DNA of 64,000 nt from Lachnospiraceae bacterium MD329 (GTDB taxonomy: Bacteria; Bacillota; Clostridia; UBA1381), in contig VIQV01000026.1 in assembly GCA_010206265.1 (NCBI GenBank), positions 217,515 through 281,514 on the forward strand, in the 5' to 3' direction. Every line of letters begins with the position of its first letter. The stretch's first letter is position 1. The translations under genes were made by a program, and so were the position numbers. The notes below the pieces were generated by a model. That model searched no databases. It was not told the DNA's origin and was given only the letters and a program-made list of their open reading frames with translations. Shown in pieces: positions 7,385-17,001 of this stretch.

Positions 7385-9466
7385 ATGACATCATTAAAAG
7401 AAAACAAAAGAATATTTCCGCTTTTAGGCGCAATTATTGTGTTTGTGCTTTCTTTTACCGTGCTCTATTTCGGAGATAATACAGGACTGAGCGATAACGG
7501 CGATTTCCGTCGTGTATTGCTGGCAAATAATATTGAATATGCAGATGATACAAATTATTATTATCTCTTTAAACAGGACTATAAAATGGAGGTAGAGGGC
7601 GACGGCTTTTGGGACAAGCTTGCATATCTCACAGAAAATAATACTGAAGAAGAAATATATTCCTCACCGCAGTTTATAATAATAAAAGCTTCAAAAATAC
7701 TCAATTTTGTTATGAATACAGTTCTTGTAAAAGATGAAACTAATTATAATATTGCATATCTGGCGTTTCTGTATATATTAATGCTTGCAGTTGCTGCTTG
7801 GGGGATATTTACGTTTTTTGCGGACGAGAGCAGAAAACTGCAGATAACAGTGTTTGTGCTGTTTATACTGATGTTTTGTGACGCAGGATATATATTGTAT
7901 TTTAATTCGTTTTATGGTGAACCCCTGCAATATGTCGCACTTATGACGCTTATAGCACTTGGACTGCTTATTTATAAACGTCCCACAATACCAAAGGTAG
8001 CGCTCTTTTTCGTATATCTGTACTTCTTTGCGGGTTCAAAGCTCGCCAATGTACCGTATTCGGTAATAATATCGCTTTTAGCATTGTCTTTTGCATTTTT
8101 GAGAAAGGATAAGCGTTACAGAGTAGGTGTTGCCCTATCGGTTGCTGTAGCGGTGATATGTACCGTTAATTTATATAGGAGTATTCCTGACTGGATGCAT
8201 AACGACACGACATATCAAGCAGTATTTTTTGGGGCGGTTAAAGAAACGGAAACTCCCGAAAAAGATTTCAGGCAACTTGGAATTGATGAAAAATATATGC
8301 CGTTGATAAATACTCACGCGTATATGGACGCTGACGAATATCCGATTGACATTACTACAGACGAATTTAAGCGCGATTTCTATGATAAAGTTTCCAAAAT
8401 GGACGTGGCGCTGTTTTATCTCAGACATCCGATAAGGTTTGCGAAGAAAGTGGCATTTTCCATTGAAAATGCGTCGTGTCTGAAACCGCTTAACTGCGGA
8501 AACAGTGAAACGGTGTCAATGTATTATTCAAACCGCTACAGTATATGGAGCGATTTACGTGTAGCCACAAAAATTTTATATAACCCGTATATTGTGCCTA
8601 TAATTGCGCTTATAATGACGGCATATGCCGTGCTTATCCATATGTATCTTGTGCGTAACAAACGCCAGACAAACGAAAAGAGAATATACCTTATAAGCGC
8701 GCTGTACGTCCTTATGGCAGGATTGTGGATAAATATGTGTCTGCCTGTTATAGGTAACGGCGAGGCGGATATTATGAAACATATGTTCCTGTTTGCAAAC
8801 TGTATGGATATACTTTTCGCCTCAATTATAATAGGAATAGTGAATATGCAGAAACGAAACCGTATAGTTACAATATCGGTTCTTGTTGTTACGGTGCTGC
8901 TATTGCAGATTGAACCTCCGAAAAAGACTGTTGAATTTGGTTCATATAACGGTAAAAAGATAAAGTGGGAGATTATGAACGAATATGACGATGGAACTGT
9001 AGATATGGTTACAAAGAAATGTATAGACAAGCTCCCGTTTGATTATGAGAATAATATGTGGGAAACAAGCTATATTCGGAACTGGCTTAACAGTGACTTT
9101 ATAAAGGAGTTTACGTTGGAGGAGCTTTCGGCTCTGCAGTCTAACAGGAATGAGGTTATGCTCACTTATAATGATAGAGGTCTGGCAGTGAGCGGTGACC
9201 ATACACACTATTGGAGCGCGACTGTAGGAGAGGTCAATGACTTGTCAGAAACAGCGTATAAGTATTACGTTGATGATATAGTATATATACCAACTCTTGA
9301 AATGATGAAAGAGATAGACGTAAACGGTTCATACTGGATACTGTGTCCGTATGGCGGCAATGACAGAATGCAAAGGTATATGACAAATGACGGCTTTGTA
9401 CTGCATACCAATGTCGACAATGTTCAGGGAGTAAGAGCCGCGGTGCGTGTTAAATTGGGGGATTAA
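7385..9466 (+). CDS. Large polytopic membrane protein with a C-terminal DUF6273-like domain
   Basis: 693 residues, function unknown. The first ~500 residues contain about 10 hydrophobic segments separated by one long extracytoplasmic loop (~residues 260-370). That layout resembles integral-membrane GT-C type glycosyltransferases, and SDNGDFRR after the first segment also fits a polytopic sugar transferase. After the last helix (~485-505) comes a soluble ~180-residue domain with WEIMNEYDDGTVDMVTKKCI, the segment WETSYIRNWLNSDFI and HYWSATVGE, which look like DUF6273. ATG 7385 is chosen because GGAGAGAAAGG precedes it; upstream TTG 7361 and ATG 7370 lack a site. The DUF6273 identity is moderate and the transferase role is speculative. 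Confidence 0.65.
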   Translation: MTSLKENKRIFPLLGAIIVFVLSFTVLYFGDNTGLSDNGDFRRVLLANNIEYADDTNYYYLFKQDYKMEVEGDGFWDKLAYLTENNTEEEIYSSPQFIIIKASKILNFVMNTVLVKDETNYNIAYLAFLYILMLAVAAWGIFTFFADESRKLQITVFVLFILMFCDAGYILYFNSFYGEPLQYVALMTLIALGLLIYKRPTIPKVALFFVYLYFFAGSKLANVPYSVIISLLALSFAFLRKDKRYRVGVALSVAVAVICTVNLYRSIPDWMHNDTTYQAVFFGAVKETETPEKDFRQLGIDEKYMPLINTHAYMDADEYPIDITTDEFKRDFYDKVSKMDVALFYLRHPIRFAKKVAFSIENASCLKPLNCGNSETVSMYYSNRYSIWSDLRVATKILYNPYIVPIIALIMTAYAVLIHMYLVRNKRQTNEKRIYLISALYVLMAGLWINMCLPVIGNGEADIMKHMFLFANCMDILFASIIIGIVNMQKRNRIVTISVLVVTVLLLQIEPPKKTVEFGSYNGKKIKWEIMNEYDDGTVDMVTKKCIDKLPFDYENNMWETSYIRNWLNSDFIKEFTLEELSALQSNRNEVMLTYNDRGLAVSGDHTHYWSATVGEVNDLSETAYKYYVDDIVYIPTLEMMKEIDVNGSYWILCPYGGNDRMQRYMTNDGFVLHTNVDNVQGVRAAVRVKLGD

Positions 9467-9467
9467 A

Positions 9468-10484
9468 ATGGAAACACTGATATTAACTACTGATGACAAT
9501 GAAATAAATAAAGCAGGAAAAATAATAATGGACGGCGGACTTGTTGCGTTTCCGACTGAAACTGTGTACGGACTCGGAGCATCGGCACTGTCGGCGGACG
9601 CGGCAAAAAAAATATATGCCGCAAAAGGAAGACCGTCTGATAATCCGCTGATTGTTCATATATGCAAAAAAGAGCAGATAGCTGGCGTGACAGAGGAAAT
9701 TCCCGAAACCGCGCGGATAGTAATAGATAAGCTTATGCCAGGACCTGTAACAATAATATTAAAGAAAAAGGCGATTGTTCCGGACGCAGTTACAGCAGGA
9801 CTTGACAGCGTTGCTGTACGCTTTCCTGCCAATAAGACTGCACAGAAGCTTATAAACGCTGCTGGAGTACCTGTTGCAGCTCCCAGCGCAAACCTGTCAG
9901 GTAAACCAAGCCCCACAAAAGCAAAGCACGTTATAGACGATATGACAGGACGTATTGACGCAATAATTAACGGCGGTGACTGCACTGTGGGCGTAGAGTC
10001 AACCATAATTGATTTTACAGGAGATGTGCCTGTTATTTTACGCCCTGGCGGAATTACGATTGACGATTTAAAAGCGATAGGTGTTGATGCCGTTATAGAT
10101 AAGAATATTTTACAGTCAGTGTCAGCTGATGAAGTGCCTAAATGTCCGGGAATGAAGTATAAACATTATGCGCCGAATGCTGAAGTGATTGTGATTGAAG
10201 GCAAAAAAGCGGCTGTACAGGAAAAAATAAAGGAACTGCTTATGAAGGAGGGTAGGATTGCAGGGGTTCTTGCGATGTATGGAGCTGAGTATGATAATGC
10301 TGTAATTCTGTCTGCAGGCAGTTCAAATAAGGAGTATGCAAAAAAACTGTTTTCCGCACTGCGTGAGTTTGATGAACTTGGTGTAGCAGTGGTTTTTGCA
10401 GAGTTTTGCGAGGAAGACGGTTACGGCTTGGCGGTAAAAAACAGGTTGTATAAGGCGGCAGGCGGTAATGTTGTACACGTGTAA
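9468..10484 (+). CDS. tsaC: L-threonylcarbamoyladenylate synthase (Sua5/TsaC type)
   Basis: 338 residues. It makes threonylcarbamoyl-AMP from threonine, bicarbonate and ATP, the first step of t6A37 tRNA modification. The N-terminal YrdC domain (~1-200) shows KIIMDGGLVAFPTETVYGLG, KGRPSDNPL and PSANLSGKPSPT. The extra C-terminal Sua5 domain begins after PGMKYKHYAPNAEV. ATG 9468 follows GGGGGA and the upstream stop codon by one base. The partner ligase subunit TsaD is encoded at 20948. Confidence 0.95.
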   Translation: METLILTTDDNEINKAGKIIMDGGLVAFPTETVYGLGASALSADAAKKIYAAKGRPSDNPLIVHICKKEQIAGVTEEIPETARIVIDKLMPGPVTIILKKKAIVPDAVTAGLDSVAVRFPANKTAQKLINAAGVPVAAPSANLSGKPSPTKAKHVIDDMTGRIDAIINGGDCTVGVESTIIDFTGDVPVILRPGGITIDDLKAIGVDAVIDKNILQSVSADEVPKCPGMKYKHYAPNAEVIVIEGKKAAVQEKIKELLMKEGRIAGVLAMYGAEYDNAVILSAGSSNKEYAKKLFSALREFDELGVAVVFAEFCEEDGYGLAVKNRLYKAAGGNVVHV

Positions 10485-10515
10485 CATAAAAAATAGAATT
10501 TATGAGGTTAATGAT

Positions 10516-11988
10516 ATGAGAAAAAGAGAGAAATTTGGTTCAAGATTAGGATTTATATTGGTATCTGCAGGATGTGCTGTAGGACTGGGCAATGTGTGGA
10601 AATTTCCATATATGTGCGGAAAATACGGAGGAGCGGCATTTATACTAATATATCTGGTTTTCCTTGTAATACTTGGATTTCCAATTATAATATGTGAGTT
10701 TTCAGTGGGACGGGGAAGTCAGAAAAGCTGTGCAGCTTCATTTAAAGAACTTGAAAACAAAGGCACTAAATGGCATTATTACAGCTATTTTGGTATTGCA
10801 GGAAATTACCTGCTTATGATGTTTTACACGATGGTTTCCGGTTGGATGATGTACTATTGCTATCGGTGTGCGGTGGGAGAGTTTACAAATACAGTATTGA
10901 CAGCAGCTGAAGTGCAGAGCAAGTTTAATGCGATGACTGCTTCGCCTAAGGCATTGATTTTATGGACGATAATATCAATTCTGCTCGCGTTTGGAATTTG
11001 CTCAAGAGGATTAAAAAAGGGAGTAGAGAAGATTACGAAGATAATGATGATATGTTTGCTGGTGCTTATTGCTGTACTGGCAGTTCATTCTGTTATACTT
11101 CCAAACGCGATGGAAGGAGTTAAGTTCTATTTAATGCCTGATTTTAAGTCAATAGCCGATAATGGTATAGGAAACGTTGTATTTGGTGCAATGTCACAGG
11201 CATTTTTCACATTGAGCATAGGAATTGGTTCAATGGCTATTTTTGGAAGTTATCTGGGTAAAGACCGTTCGCTTACGGGTGAGGCGCTGAGCATTGGTAT
11301 ACTTGATACTTTTGTTGCTCTTATGGCTGGATTGATTATAATTCCTGCTTGCTTTTCTTTTGGAATTGAGCCTGATGCAGGACCGTCCCTGATATTCATT
11401 ACACTGCCAAATATCTTTAATCAGATGGCGGGCGGACGTATATGGGGAACTTTGTTCTTTTTATTCCTGTCTTTTGCCGCATTGTCAACTGTGATTGCCG
11501 TATTTGAAAATATAATATCATTTGCAATTGATTTGTGGGGTTGGAGCCGGAAGAAAGCGGTTATAGTCAATATCATAGCTATTATAATATTGTCAATGCC
11601 GTGTATTTTCGGATTTAATCTTTTATCACAGTTTCAGCCGTTGGGTGCAGGAAGTAATATTATGGACTTAGAGGACTTTATTGTGTCCAATAATCTTTTG
11701 CCGATTGGTTCGCTTGTATATCTTTTGTTTTGCACCACAAAAAACGGATGGGGATGGGATAATTTTATTAAAGAGGCTAACAGCGGAAAGGGTATTAAGC
11801 TTTCAAGCAAAGTCAGATGGTATATGACATATGTTTTGCCCGTTATAGTAGTTGCAATTTATCTGAAAGGGTATTATGATATGTTCAGTTCTAAAGGTAT
11901 AACGTATATGGTACCTTGGTTTAGCGCTGCTGTAATATTTCTTGGAATTATATTTAGTCTGGCATTTGTCAGGAACAAAAAGGAGTGA
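10516..11988 (+). CDS. Sodium-dependent neurotransmitter:sodium symporter (NSS/SNF) family transporter
   Basis: 490 residues with about 12 transmembrane helices. The first helix carries FGSRLGFILVSAGCAVGLGNVWKFPYM, the sodium- and substrate-binding NSS signature. Bacterial members mostly import amino acids such as tryptophan, tyrosine, leucine or methionine; the substrate cannot be read from the sequence. ATG 10516 has GAGG about 8 bp upstream; the frame is also open further upstream. It is followed after 16 bp by an aldo/keto reductase gene. Confidence 0.92.
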   Translation: MRKREKFGSRLGFILVSAGCAVGLGNVWKFPYMCGKYGGAAFILIYLVFLVILGFPIIICEFSVGRGSQKSCAASFKELENKGTKWHYYSYFGIAGNYLLMMFYTMVSGWMMYYCYRCAVGEFTNTVLTAAEVQSKFNAMTASPKALILWTIISILLAFGICSRGLKKGVEKITKIMMICLLVLIAVLAVHSVILPNAMEGVKFYLMPDFKSIADNGIGNVVFGAMSQAFFTLSIGIGSMAIFGSYLGKDRSLTGEALSIGILDTFVALMAGLIIIPACFSFGIEPDAGPSLIFITLPNIFNQMAGGRIWGTLFFLFLSFAALSTVIAVFENIISFAIDLWGWSRKKAVIVNIIAIIILSMPCIFGFNLLSQFQPLGAGSNIMDLEDFIVSNNLLPIGSLVYLLFCTTKNGWGWDNFIKEANSGKGIKLSSKVRWYMTYVLPVIVVAIYLKGYYDMFSSKGITYMVPWFSAAVIFLGIIFSLAFVRNKKE

Positions 11989-12004
11989 CAGGGAGGCAGG
12001 ATTT

Positions 12005-13030
12005 ATGAAAAATATAGTATTAGGTAAAACGGGCATTACAGTACCTCAGAATGCGTTTGGGGCATTGCCGATACAGAGAATAAACGAGTATGACGCAGTA
12101 AAATTACTTAGACATGCATATGAGGGCGGAATGAGGTTTTTTGATACAGCAAGAGCATATACGGACAGCGAGGTTAAGCTCGGCAAAGCCTTTGAAGATA
12201 TAAGAGAAAAAATATATATAGCCTCAAAATCTATGGCAAAAACACCTGAGGAATTTTGGGAACAGCTTGATATTACTCTGAATAATCTTAAAACCGATTA
12301 TTTGGACATATATCAGTTCCATTGTGCAGATATGTGTTATGCTCCTAACGACGGAACGGGAATGTATGAGTGTATGCTGAAGGCGAAAGAACAGGGAAAA
12401 ATCCGTCATATTGGAATTACTGCTCATAAAATTGGTATAGCGGAGGAAATTGCGGAGTCAGGCTTATATGAAACTTTGCAGTTTCCGTTTAGCTACCTGT
12501 CCTCAGCTCGTGAATTAAATCTTGTAGATACTTGCCGTAAAAACAATATAGGTTTTATCGCAATGAAAGGTCTTGCAGGCGGTTTGCTGACTAATTCCAA
12601 GGCTTGTATGGCATATATGCTGCAATTCGATAATGTTTTGCCTATATGGGGAATACAAAGAGAAAAAGAGCTTGAAGAATGGTTAAACTTTATGAAGAAT
12701 ACTCCCGAAATGGATGAAGAAACAGCGGCGTTCATAGAAAAAGAAAGACAGGAACTTACAGGTGAGTTCTGCCGTGGCTGCGGATATTGTATGCCGTGTC
12801 CGTCAGGAATTATGATTAACCAATGTGCAAGAATGTCCTTGATGTTAAGACGCGCGCCGTCAGCAGCGTGGCTTAGTGAATCAATGCAGGCTGAAATGAT
12901 GAAAATAGAGGAGTGCTTAAACTGCGGACAATGTATAAGCAAATGTCCGTATGAATTGAACACTCCTGGACTGCTAAAGAAAAATTTAGAAGATTATAAA
13001 AATGTGCTTGAAGGAAAGGTGAAAATATAA
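12005..13030 (+). CDS. Aldo/keto reductase with C-terminal ferredoxin-type iron-sulfur motifs
   Basis: 341 residues. The N-terminal aldo/keto reductase barrel (~1-250) shows FFDTARAYTDSEVKLG, with the catalytic Asp and Tyr, and LDIYQFHC. The C-terminal ~90 residues carry two cysteine clusters, CRGCGYCMPCPSGI and CLNCGQCISKCPYEL, for [4Fe-4S] binding. The substrate of this anaerobe-type fusion is not known. ATG 12005 follows GGGAGG. A weak inverted repeat (AAATGTTC/GAACATTT, 13030-13062) after the stop may terminate this gene and the converging kinase gene. Confidence 0.92.
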   Translation: MKNIVLGKTGITVPQNAFGALPIQRINEYDAVKLLRHAYEGGMRFFDTARAYTDSEVKLGKAFEDIREKIYIASKSMAKTPEEFWEQLDITLNNLKTDYLDIYQFHCADMCYAPNDGTGMYECMLKAKEQGKIRHIGITAHKIGIAEEIAESGLYETLQFPFSYLSSARELNLVDTCRKNNIGFIAMKGLAGGLLTNSKACMAYMLQFDNVLPIWGIQREKELEEWLNFMKNTPEMDEETAAFIEKERQELTGEFCRGCGYCMPCPSGIMINQCARMSLMLRRAPSAAWLSESMQAEMMKIEECLNCGQCISKCPYELNTPGLLKKNLEDYKNVLEGKVKI

Positions 13031-13080
13031 AATGTTCTGATACATATTCCATTTGAACATTTGTTTATCTCTATTGTATA

Positions 13081-13974
13081 TTATAAGAATATTTTACTCG
13101 TTTCCTGAAAATGATAGAAGGCGCCCAGCATTCCTGCGCGGTTTTTATGTTTGGCAAAGACTACATTAAGGTTTTCAGAAAGTTCAGGCAATAAATATTT
13201 TTTTATTCTTTCCGACAGCCTCGGAGAGAAATATTCTTCTTCTTGCATAATGCCTCCGCCAAGAATAATGACCTGAGGATTTAAAACATAGCATATATTA
13301 GCAATTCCTTCAGCAAGACCGTCAATCATACGGTCGATTTCTTCGATGCATATCAAGTCGCCGCTGAGCGCTAAGTCTATAATCTCTTTTCCGTCGATTT
13401 CTTCTGCTTTCTTCATTTTCCTGCTTGCAATCCTGCGAATAAGAGCACTGGTAGAGGAAATATCCTGAAAAGTGCTGTTCCTCATTTTGATATAGCCAAT
13501 CTCCATAGCGTTTTGTGTTGCACCGTGATAAATCTGTTTATTAATTAAAAAGCAACCGCCTATACCGGTACCGATGGTAAGACAAAGACATAGGTTATAA
13601 TTGTTTCCTGCTCCGGATATGACTTCCGCAAGTCCCGCGCAATTAACGTCGTTTTCTACCGAGCAGGGCAGATGATATGCGTCATAAATAATTTTTTTCC
13701 AGTCAGTTCCTGTATAATTCGGAATTAACTCGCTGGAAAATGTGATTACCCCTCGTTTTGAGTCAACCATTCCGGCGGTGGAGATGGCTACACCGGCACA
13801 AGTTTCGTTATTGATGTAGTCATCTATAATTCCTTTTACCCGTCGAATAATTCCGGGACCGCCTTCCGCGGCGTTTGTTGGTATTTGAGAGTGTGAAAGA
13901 AATCTGGCTTCAGAATCAATGATTCCGTGTTTAATGCAAGTTCCGCCAATGTCAATACAGATATATTTATCCAT
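13081..13974 (-). CDS. nanK: ROK family kinase, probable N-acetylmannosamine kinase
   Basis: 297 residues. The phosphate-binding motif ICIDIGGTCIKHG is at the N-terminus, followed by ENDVNCAGLAE with the catalytic Asp and LTIGTGIGGCFL. In the pathway it would phosphorylate ManNAc for NanE. The usual ROK zinc motif (GHx9-11CxCGxxGCxE) is absent: the sequence reads MEIGYIKMRNSTF, with Tyr where most have His and no CxCG cluster. Start ATG 13974 has AGGAGGG just upstream on the minus strand. It is the last gene of the leftward nan operon, and the assignment rests largely on that context. Confidence 0.85.
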   Translation of the reverse strand: MDKYICIDIGGTCIKHGIIDSEARFLSHSQIPTNAAEGGPGIIRRVKGIIDDYINNETCAGVAISTAGMVDSKRGVITFSSELIPNYTGTDWKKIIYDAYHLPCSVENDVNCAGLAEVISGAGNNYNLCLCLTIGTGIGGCFLINKQIYHGATQNAMEIGYIKMRNSTFQDISSTSALIRRIASRKMKKAEEIDGKEIIDLALSGDLICIEEIDRMIDGLAEGIANICYVLNPQVIILGGGIMQEEEYFSPRLSERIKKYLLPELSENLNVVFAKHKNRAGMLGAFYHFQETSKIFL

Positions 13975-13988
13975 AAACCCTCCTGAAG

Positions 13989-14441
13989 TTATATGCGTAT
14001 TTTGAATATCGCTTTTTTTATTGGTGTAGATTGTGTTTGTGATAACGCAGTCATATGGGCGTCTTCCGGATAGCATATGAGAAAATCTCCGGGAGTTAAG
14101 ATTATACTTGCTGTAGATTCGCCCTCCAAAGGGAGAAAATCGTCCTCTTCCGAAAAAGCGCCTTGTTTCATTCTGCTGATAAAGTTCAGATTTATTTTTT
14201 CACTGCCGCGCAGAAGATAATGAAGATCGATATACCGTCGGTGAGCTTCCCAAAAACCTTCGCTTTCATCTGTTTTGGTATTGTACTCAGCAATGTTGAA
14301 AAAAAGAATATTATCATCAATAGGATAACTGCCCTTTTCAAAGTCTTCAAGACGATGTTCTTTAATATATGCGAAACATTTTTGTATATTATCATCAAGA
14401 AATCTATATCGGTTCAGGTCATTAATCGTTCCATAAATCAT
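13989..14441 (-). CDS. YhcH/YjgK/YiaL (DUF386) family protein, probable N-acetylneuraminate anomerase
   Basis: 150 residues, a single cupin-like beta-barrel domain. Motifs visible include FWEAHRRYIDLHYLLRGSEKI and PGDFLICYPEDAHM, with the conserved metal-binding His and Glu residues. Family members in nan operons catalyse interconversion of sialic acid anomers, or act on related sugar-acid anomers. It lies between the symporter and kinase genes of the nan operon, 14 bp before the kinase start. Confidence 0.87.
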   Translation of the reverse strand: MIYGTINDLNRYRFLDDNIQKCFAYIKEHRLEDFEKGSYPIDDNILFFNIAEYNTKTDESEGFWEAHRRYIDLHYLLRGSEKINLNFISRMKQGAFSEEDDFLPLEGESTASIILTPGDFLICYPEDAHMTALSQTQSTPIKKAIFKIRI

Positions 14442-14494
14442 AGCAAAAATCTCCTTTTATTTTTTATAAGAAACCGCTTGAAAATATAAGCCAT

Positions 14495-16030
14495 TTATGC
14501 TTTTGACGTGTAATATATGGTTGTTTCAGGTTTTGCCTCAACGGTCACTCCTTTGACCTTTCTCTCAATAAAGCTGTATATTAAGCCAATAATCAAAGAT
14601 ACGGAGATAGAGATCAAGGCATAAGACCAAGATGAAATATGGGTGAAAGCTTCAATATTAAACGGATTATATTTAATAAGAATAATCAAGACAGAGGCAA
14701 CAATAAATGCGGCATACGCACTGTTTTTTGTTGTACGTCTGGTAAATGCACCAAGTGCAAATGTTCCGCCCAAAACGCCAAGAACTAAGCCCATAAATGC
14801 ATTGAACCATTCATATGCGGATTTGATTTCTCCATTTGCCAAAATCAGAGCAACAACGATTGAGAGAACACCGACGCCCAAAGAAACATATTGAGCAATT
14901 CGTGTCTGTCGTTTCATTGACAGTTCTTTCTTGGATACCAATGACTGAACGTCTAAGACCCAGCTTGTTGCCACAGAGTTTAAGCCTGTGGAAAGTGTAG
15001 ACTGAGATGCGGCATAAATGGCAGCAAGCAAAATACCTGTTATACCAATCGGGAGTTCATATGCAATATAATAGGCAAATATCTGATCCTGAGCAACACC
15101 TTCTGCCAGTGACGGATTCTGATTGTAGAAAACAAATAAAGAAGTACCAATCAGATAAAAGACAGTTGCAATAAAAATAGACAGCACACCATTTCCCAAA
15201 GTCATCTTTGTTAATTTCTTAATGTCTGTTGTAGTGGTAAAACGCTGAACGATGTCCTGACTGGATACATAGGAAGAACAGGTATTCAAACCGGCGCCAA
15301 GGATAATGATAAAAACACTGTTTCGGATAAAGACAGGATCAAACCAAACCTCTGTATCAGCAAGGAATTTTCCTGATGCCAATGTATTCCATACTTCGCC
15401 GAAACCACCGTTGATTTGGAACATCAGAAAAATCAGCACAAAAGAAACACCAACAATTAAAACGCTGCCCTGAATAAAATCTGTCCACAAAACAGCCTTT
15501 AATCCGCCTGTATAGGAATAAATAATAGCAATAACACCCATAGCAATAATCAATACTGTAATTGGTATATTGGTGAGCTTTGCAAGTACCATAGACGGCA
15601 GATACATAATAATTGACATACGGCCGATTTGATAGATGATAAACATAACCGCACCCAGAATACGAAGTCCTTTACTGTCAAACCGATTTTCCAGATACTG
15701 ATATGCAGTATCAATGTCCATTCTGCTGTATAAAGGCAGGAAGAAACGAATGGTAATAGGAATTGCAACCAGCATACCCAACTGTGCAAACCATAAAATC
15801 CAAGTGCCTCCATAGGAATTTCCCGCAAGGGATAAAAATGAAATCGGACTCAACAAGGTAGCAAAAATTGAAACAGAAGTGACCCACCAGGGAATTGTTC
15901 CATCTCCTTTAAAAAATTCTTTGCCTTTCATTTCTTTTTTTGAAAATGCAAGACCGACAATCAAAACCGCTGCCAAATAAATGACCAATATGGTCATATC
16001 AATCCAAGTAAAACCTACTTTACCACTCAT
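14495..16030 (-). CDS. Sodium:solute symporter (SSS family), probable sialic acid transporter
   Basis: 511 residues with about 13 transmembrane helices. SSS features visible are SIFATLLSPISFLSLAGNSYGG near helix 2 and the motif YSYTGGLKAVLWTDFIQG. In many Firmicutes a symporter of this kind (SiaT/NanT type) imports N-acetylneuraminate with sodium. The position between nanA and the anomerase gene supports sialic acid as substrate. Start ATG 16030 has GGAGG upstream. Confidence 0.88.
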   Translation of the reverse strand: MSGKVGFTWIDMTILVIYLAAVLIVGLAFSKKEMKGKEFFKGDGTIPWWVTSVSIFATLLSPISFLSLAGNSYGGTWILWFAQLGMLVAIPITIRFFLPLYSRMDIDTAYQYLENRFDSKGLRILGAVMFIIYQIGRMSIIMYLPSMVLAKLTNIPITVLIIAMGVIAIIYSYTGGLKAVLWTDFIQGSVLIVGVSFVLIFLMFQINGGFGEVWNTLASGKFLADTEVWFDPVFIRNSVFIIILGAGLNTCSSYVSSQDIVQRFTTTTDIKKLTKMTLGNGVLSIFIATVFYLIGTSLFVFYNQNPSLAEGVAQDQIFAYYIAYELPIGITGILLAAIYAASQSTLSTGLNSVATSWVLDVQSLVSKKELSMKRQTRIAQYVSLGVGVLSIVVALILANGEIKSAYEWFNAFMGLVLGVLGGTFALGAFTRRTTKNSAYAAFIVASVLIILIKYNPFNIEAFTHISSWSYALISISVSLIIGLIYSFIERKVKGVTVEAKPETTIYYTSKA

Positions 16031-16096
16031 TACTTGTTACCTCCTACAGTATTTACTGTTTCTTAATTCTCATAATGGTTATAAATTTCAAATAAA

Positions 16097-16981
16097 CTAT
16101 ACCAGATATTTTTGGTAAATCTCTTTTGCTTTTGCTTTTTGTTCAGGTGTTGAACTTGCCATAGGTCTACGGCAGTAACCGGCATTGACGCCTTGTTCTT
16201 CTAAAATATTTTTTAGTGTTGAGTATAGTCCGTTGTTCAAAATAGCCTCGATTAAATCGTTAGTGATATGCTGAAGTTCCAGAGCTTCACTGAATTTTCC
16301 CTCTTGTGCAAGATTGAAAATCTGACGGGCTCGGATACCATTGACATTGAAGGTGGAACCAATGGCGCCATCTACATTCAGAGATAATGCAGGAAGCATC
16401 ATTTCGTCAAATCCTGCCCATAACAGTTTGTCGGGGAATGCTTTTCTCGTTCGCTCAAGCAAAAAGAAATCTGCGGCAGTAAACTTTATGCCAATAATAT
16501 TTTTGTTTTCCAATAATTCGCCAAATTGTGAAACGTCCATATTTACGTTAGTCAGGAATGGAATAGAATAAATAATCATCCTGTTATTACAGCTGTTAAC
16601 AATAGTGTTGTAATATTCTTTGATTTCAGAGAAACTGAATTTGTAATAGAATGGCGTAACGGCAGAGATTGCGTCGTAGCCAAGCTCCGTTACATATTTC
16701 GCAAGTTCAACCGCTTCTTTTACATTAATAGAGCCAACCTGTGCAATTAGACGGACGTCGTTTTTTACTTCATCTTTGGCAATGCGGAAGATTTCTTTTT
16801 TCTCCTCGGTAGAAAGCATAAAATTTTCTCCCGTGCTGCCGCCGACGTATAGACCGTCAATTTTCATTTTATCTATATTATGACGTATAATTTCTCGGAT
16901 TCCTTGTTCATTGATATGACCGTTTTCATCAAACGAAATCAATAGTGCGCTGAATATTCCTTTTAAATCTGTGTTATCCAT
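16097..16981 (-). CDS. nanA: N-acetylneuraminate lyase
   Basis: 294 residues, a class I aldolase of the DHDPS/NAL family. It cleaves N-acetylneuraminate to N-acetylmannosamine and pyruvate. GGSTGEN (48-53 region) is the carboxylate-binding motif, Tyr138 lies in MIIYSIPF, and Lys166 in GIKFTAAD is the Schiff-base lysine. The length is that of full NanA. It lies 20 bp after nanE in the leftward operon. Confidence 0.95.
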   Translation of the reverse strand: MDNTDLKGIFSALLISFDENGHINEQGIREIIRHNIDKMKIDGLYVGGSTGENFMLSTEEKKEIFRIAKDEVKNDVRLIAQVGSINVKEAVELAKYVTELGYDAISAVTPFYYKFSFSEIKEYYNTIVNSCNNRMIIYSIPFLTNVNMDVSQFGELLENKNIIGIKFTAADFFLLERTRKAFPDKLLWAGFDEMMLPALSLNVDGAIGSTFNVNGIRARQIFNLAQEGKFSEALELQHITNDLIEAILNNGLYSTLKNILEEQGVNAGYCRRPMASSTPEQKAKAKEIYQKYLV

Positions 16982-17001
16982 TTTTCTTTCTCCTTCAATT
17001 T

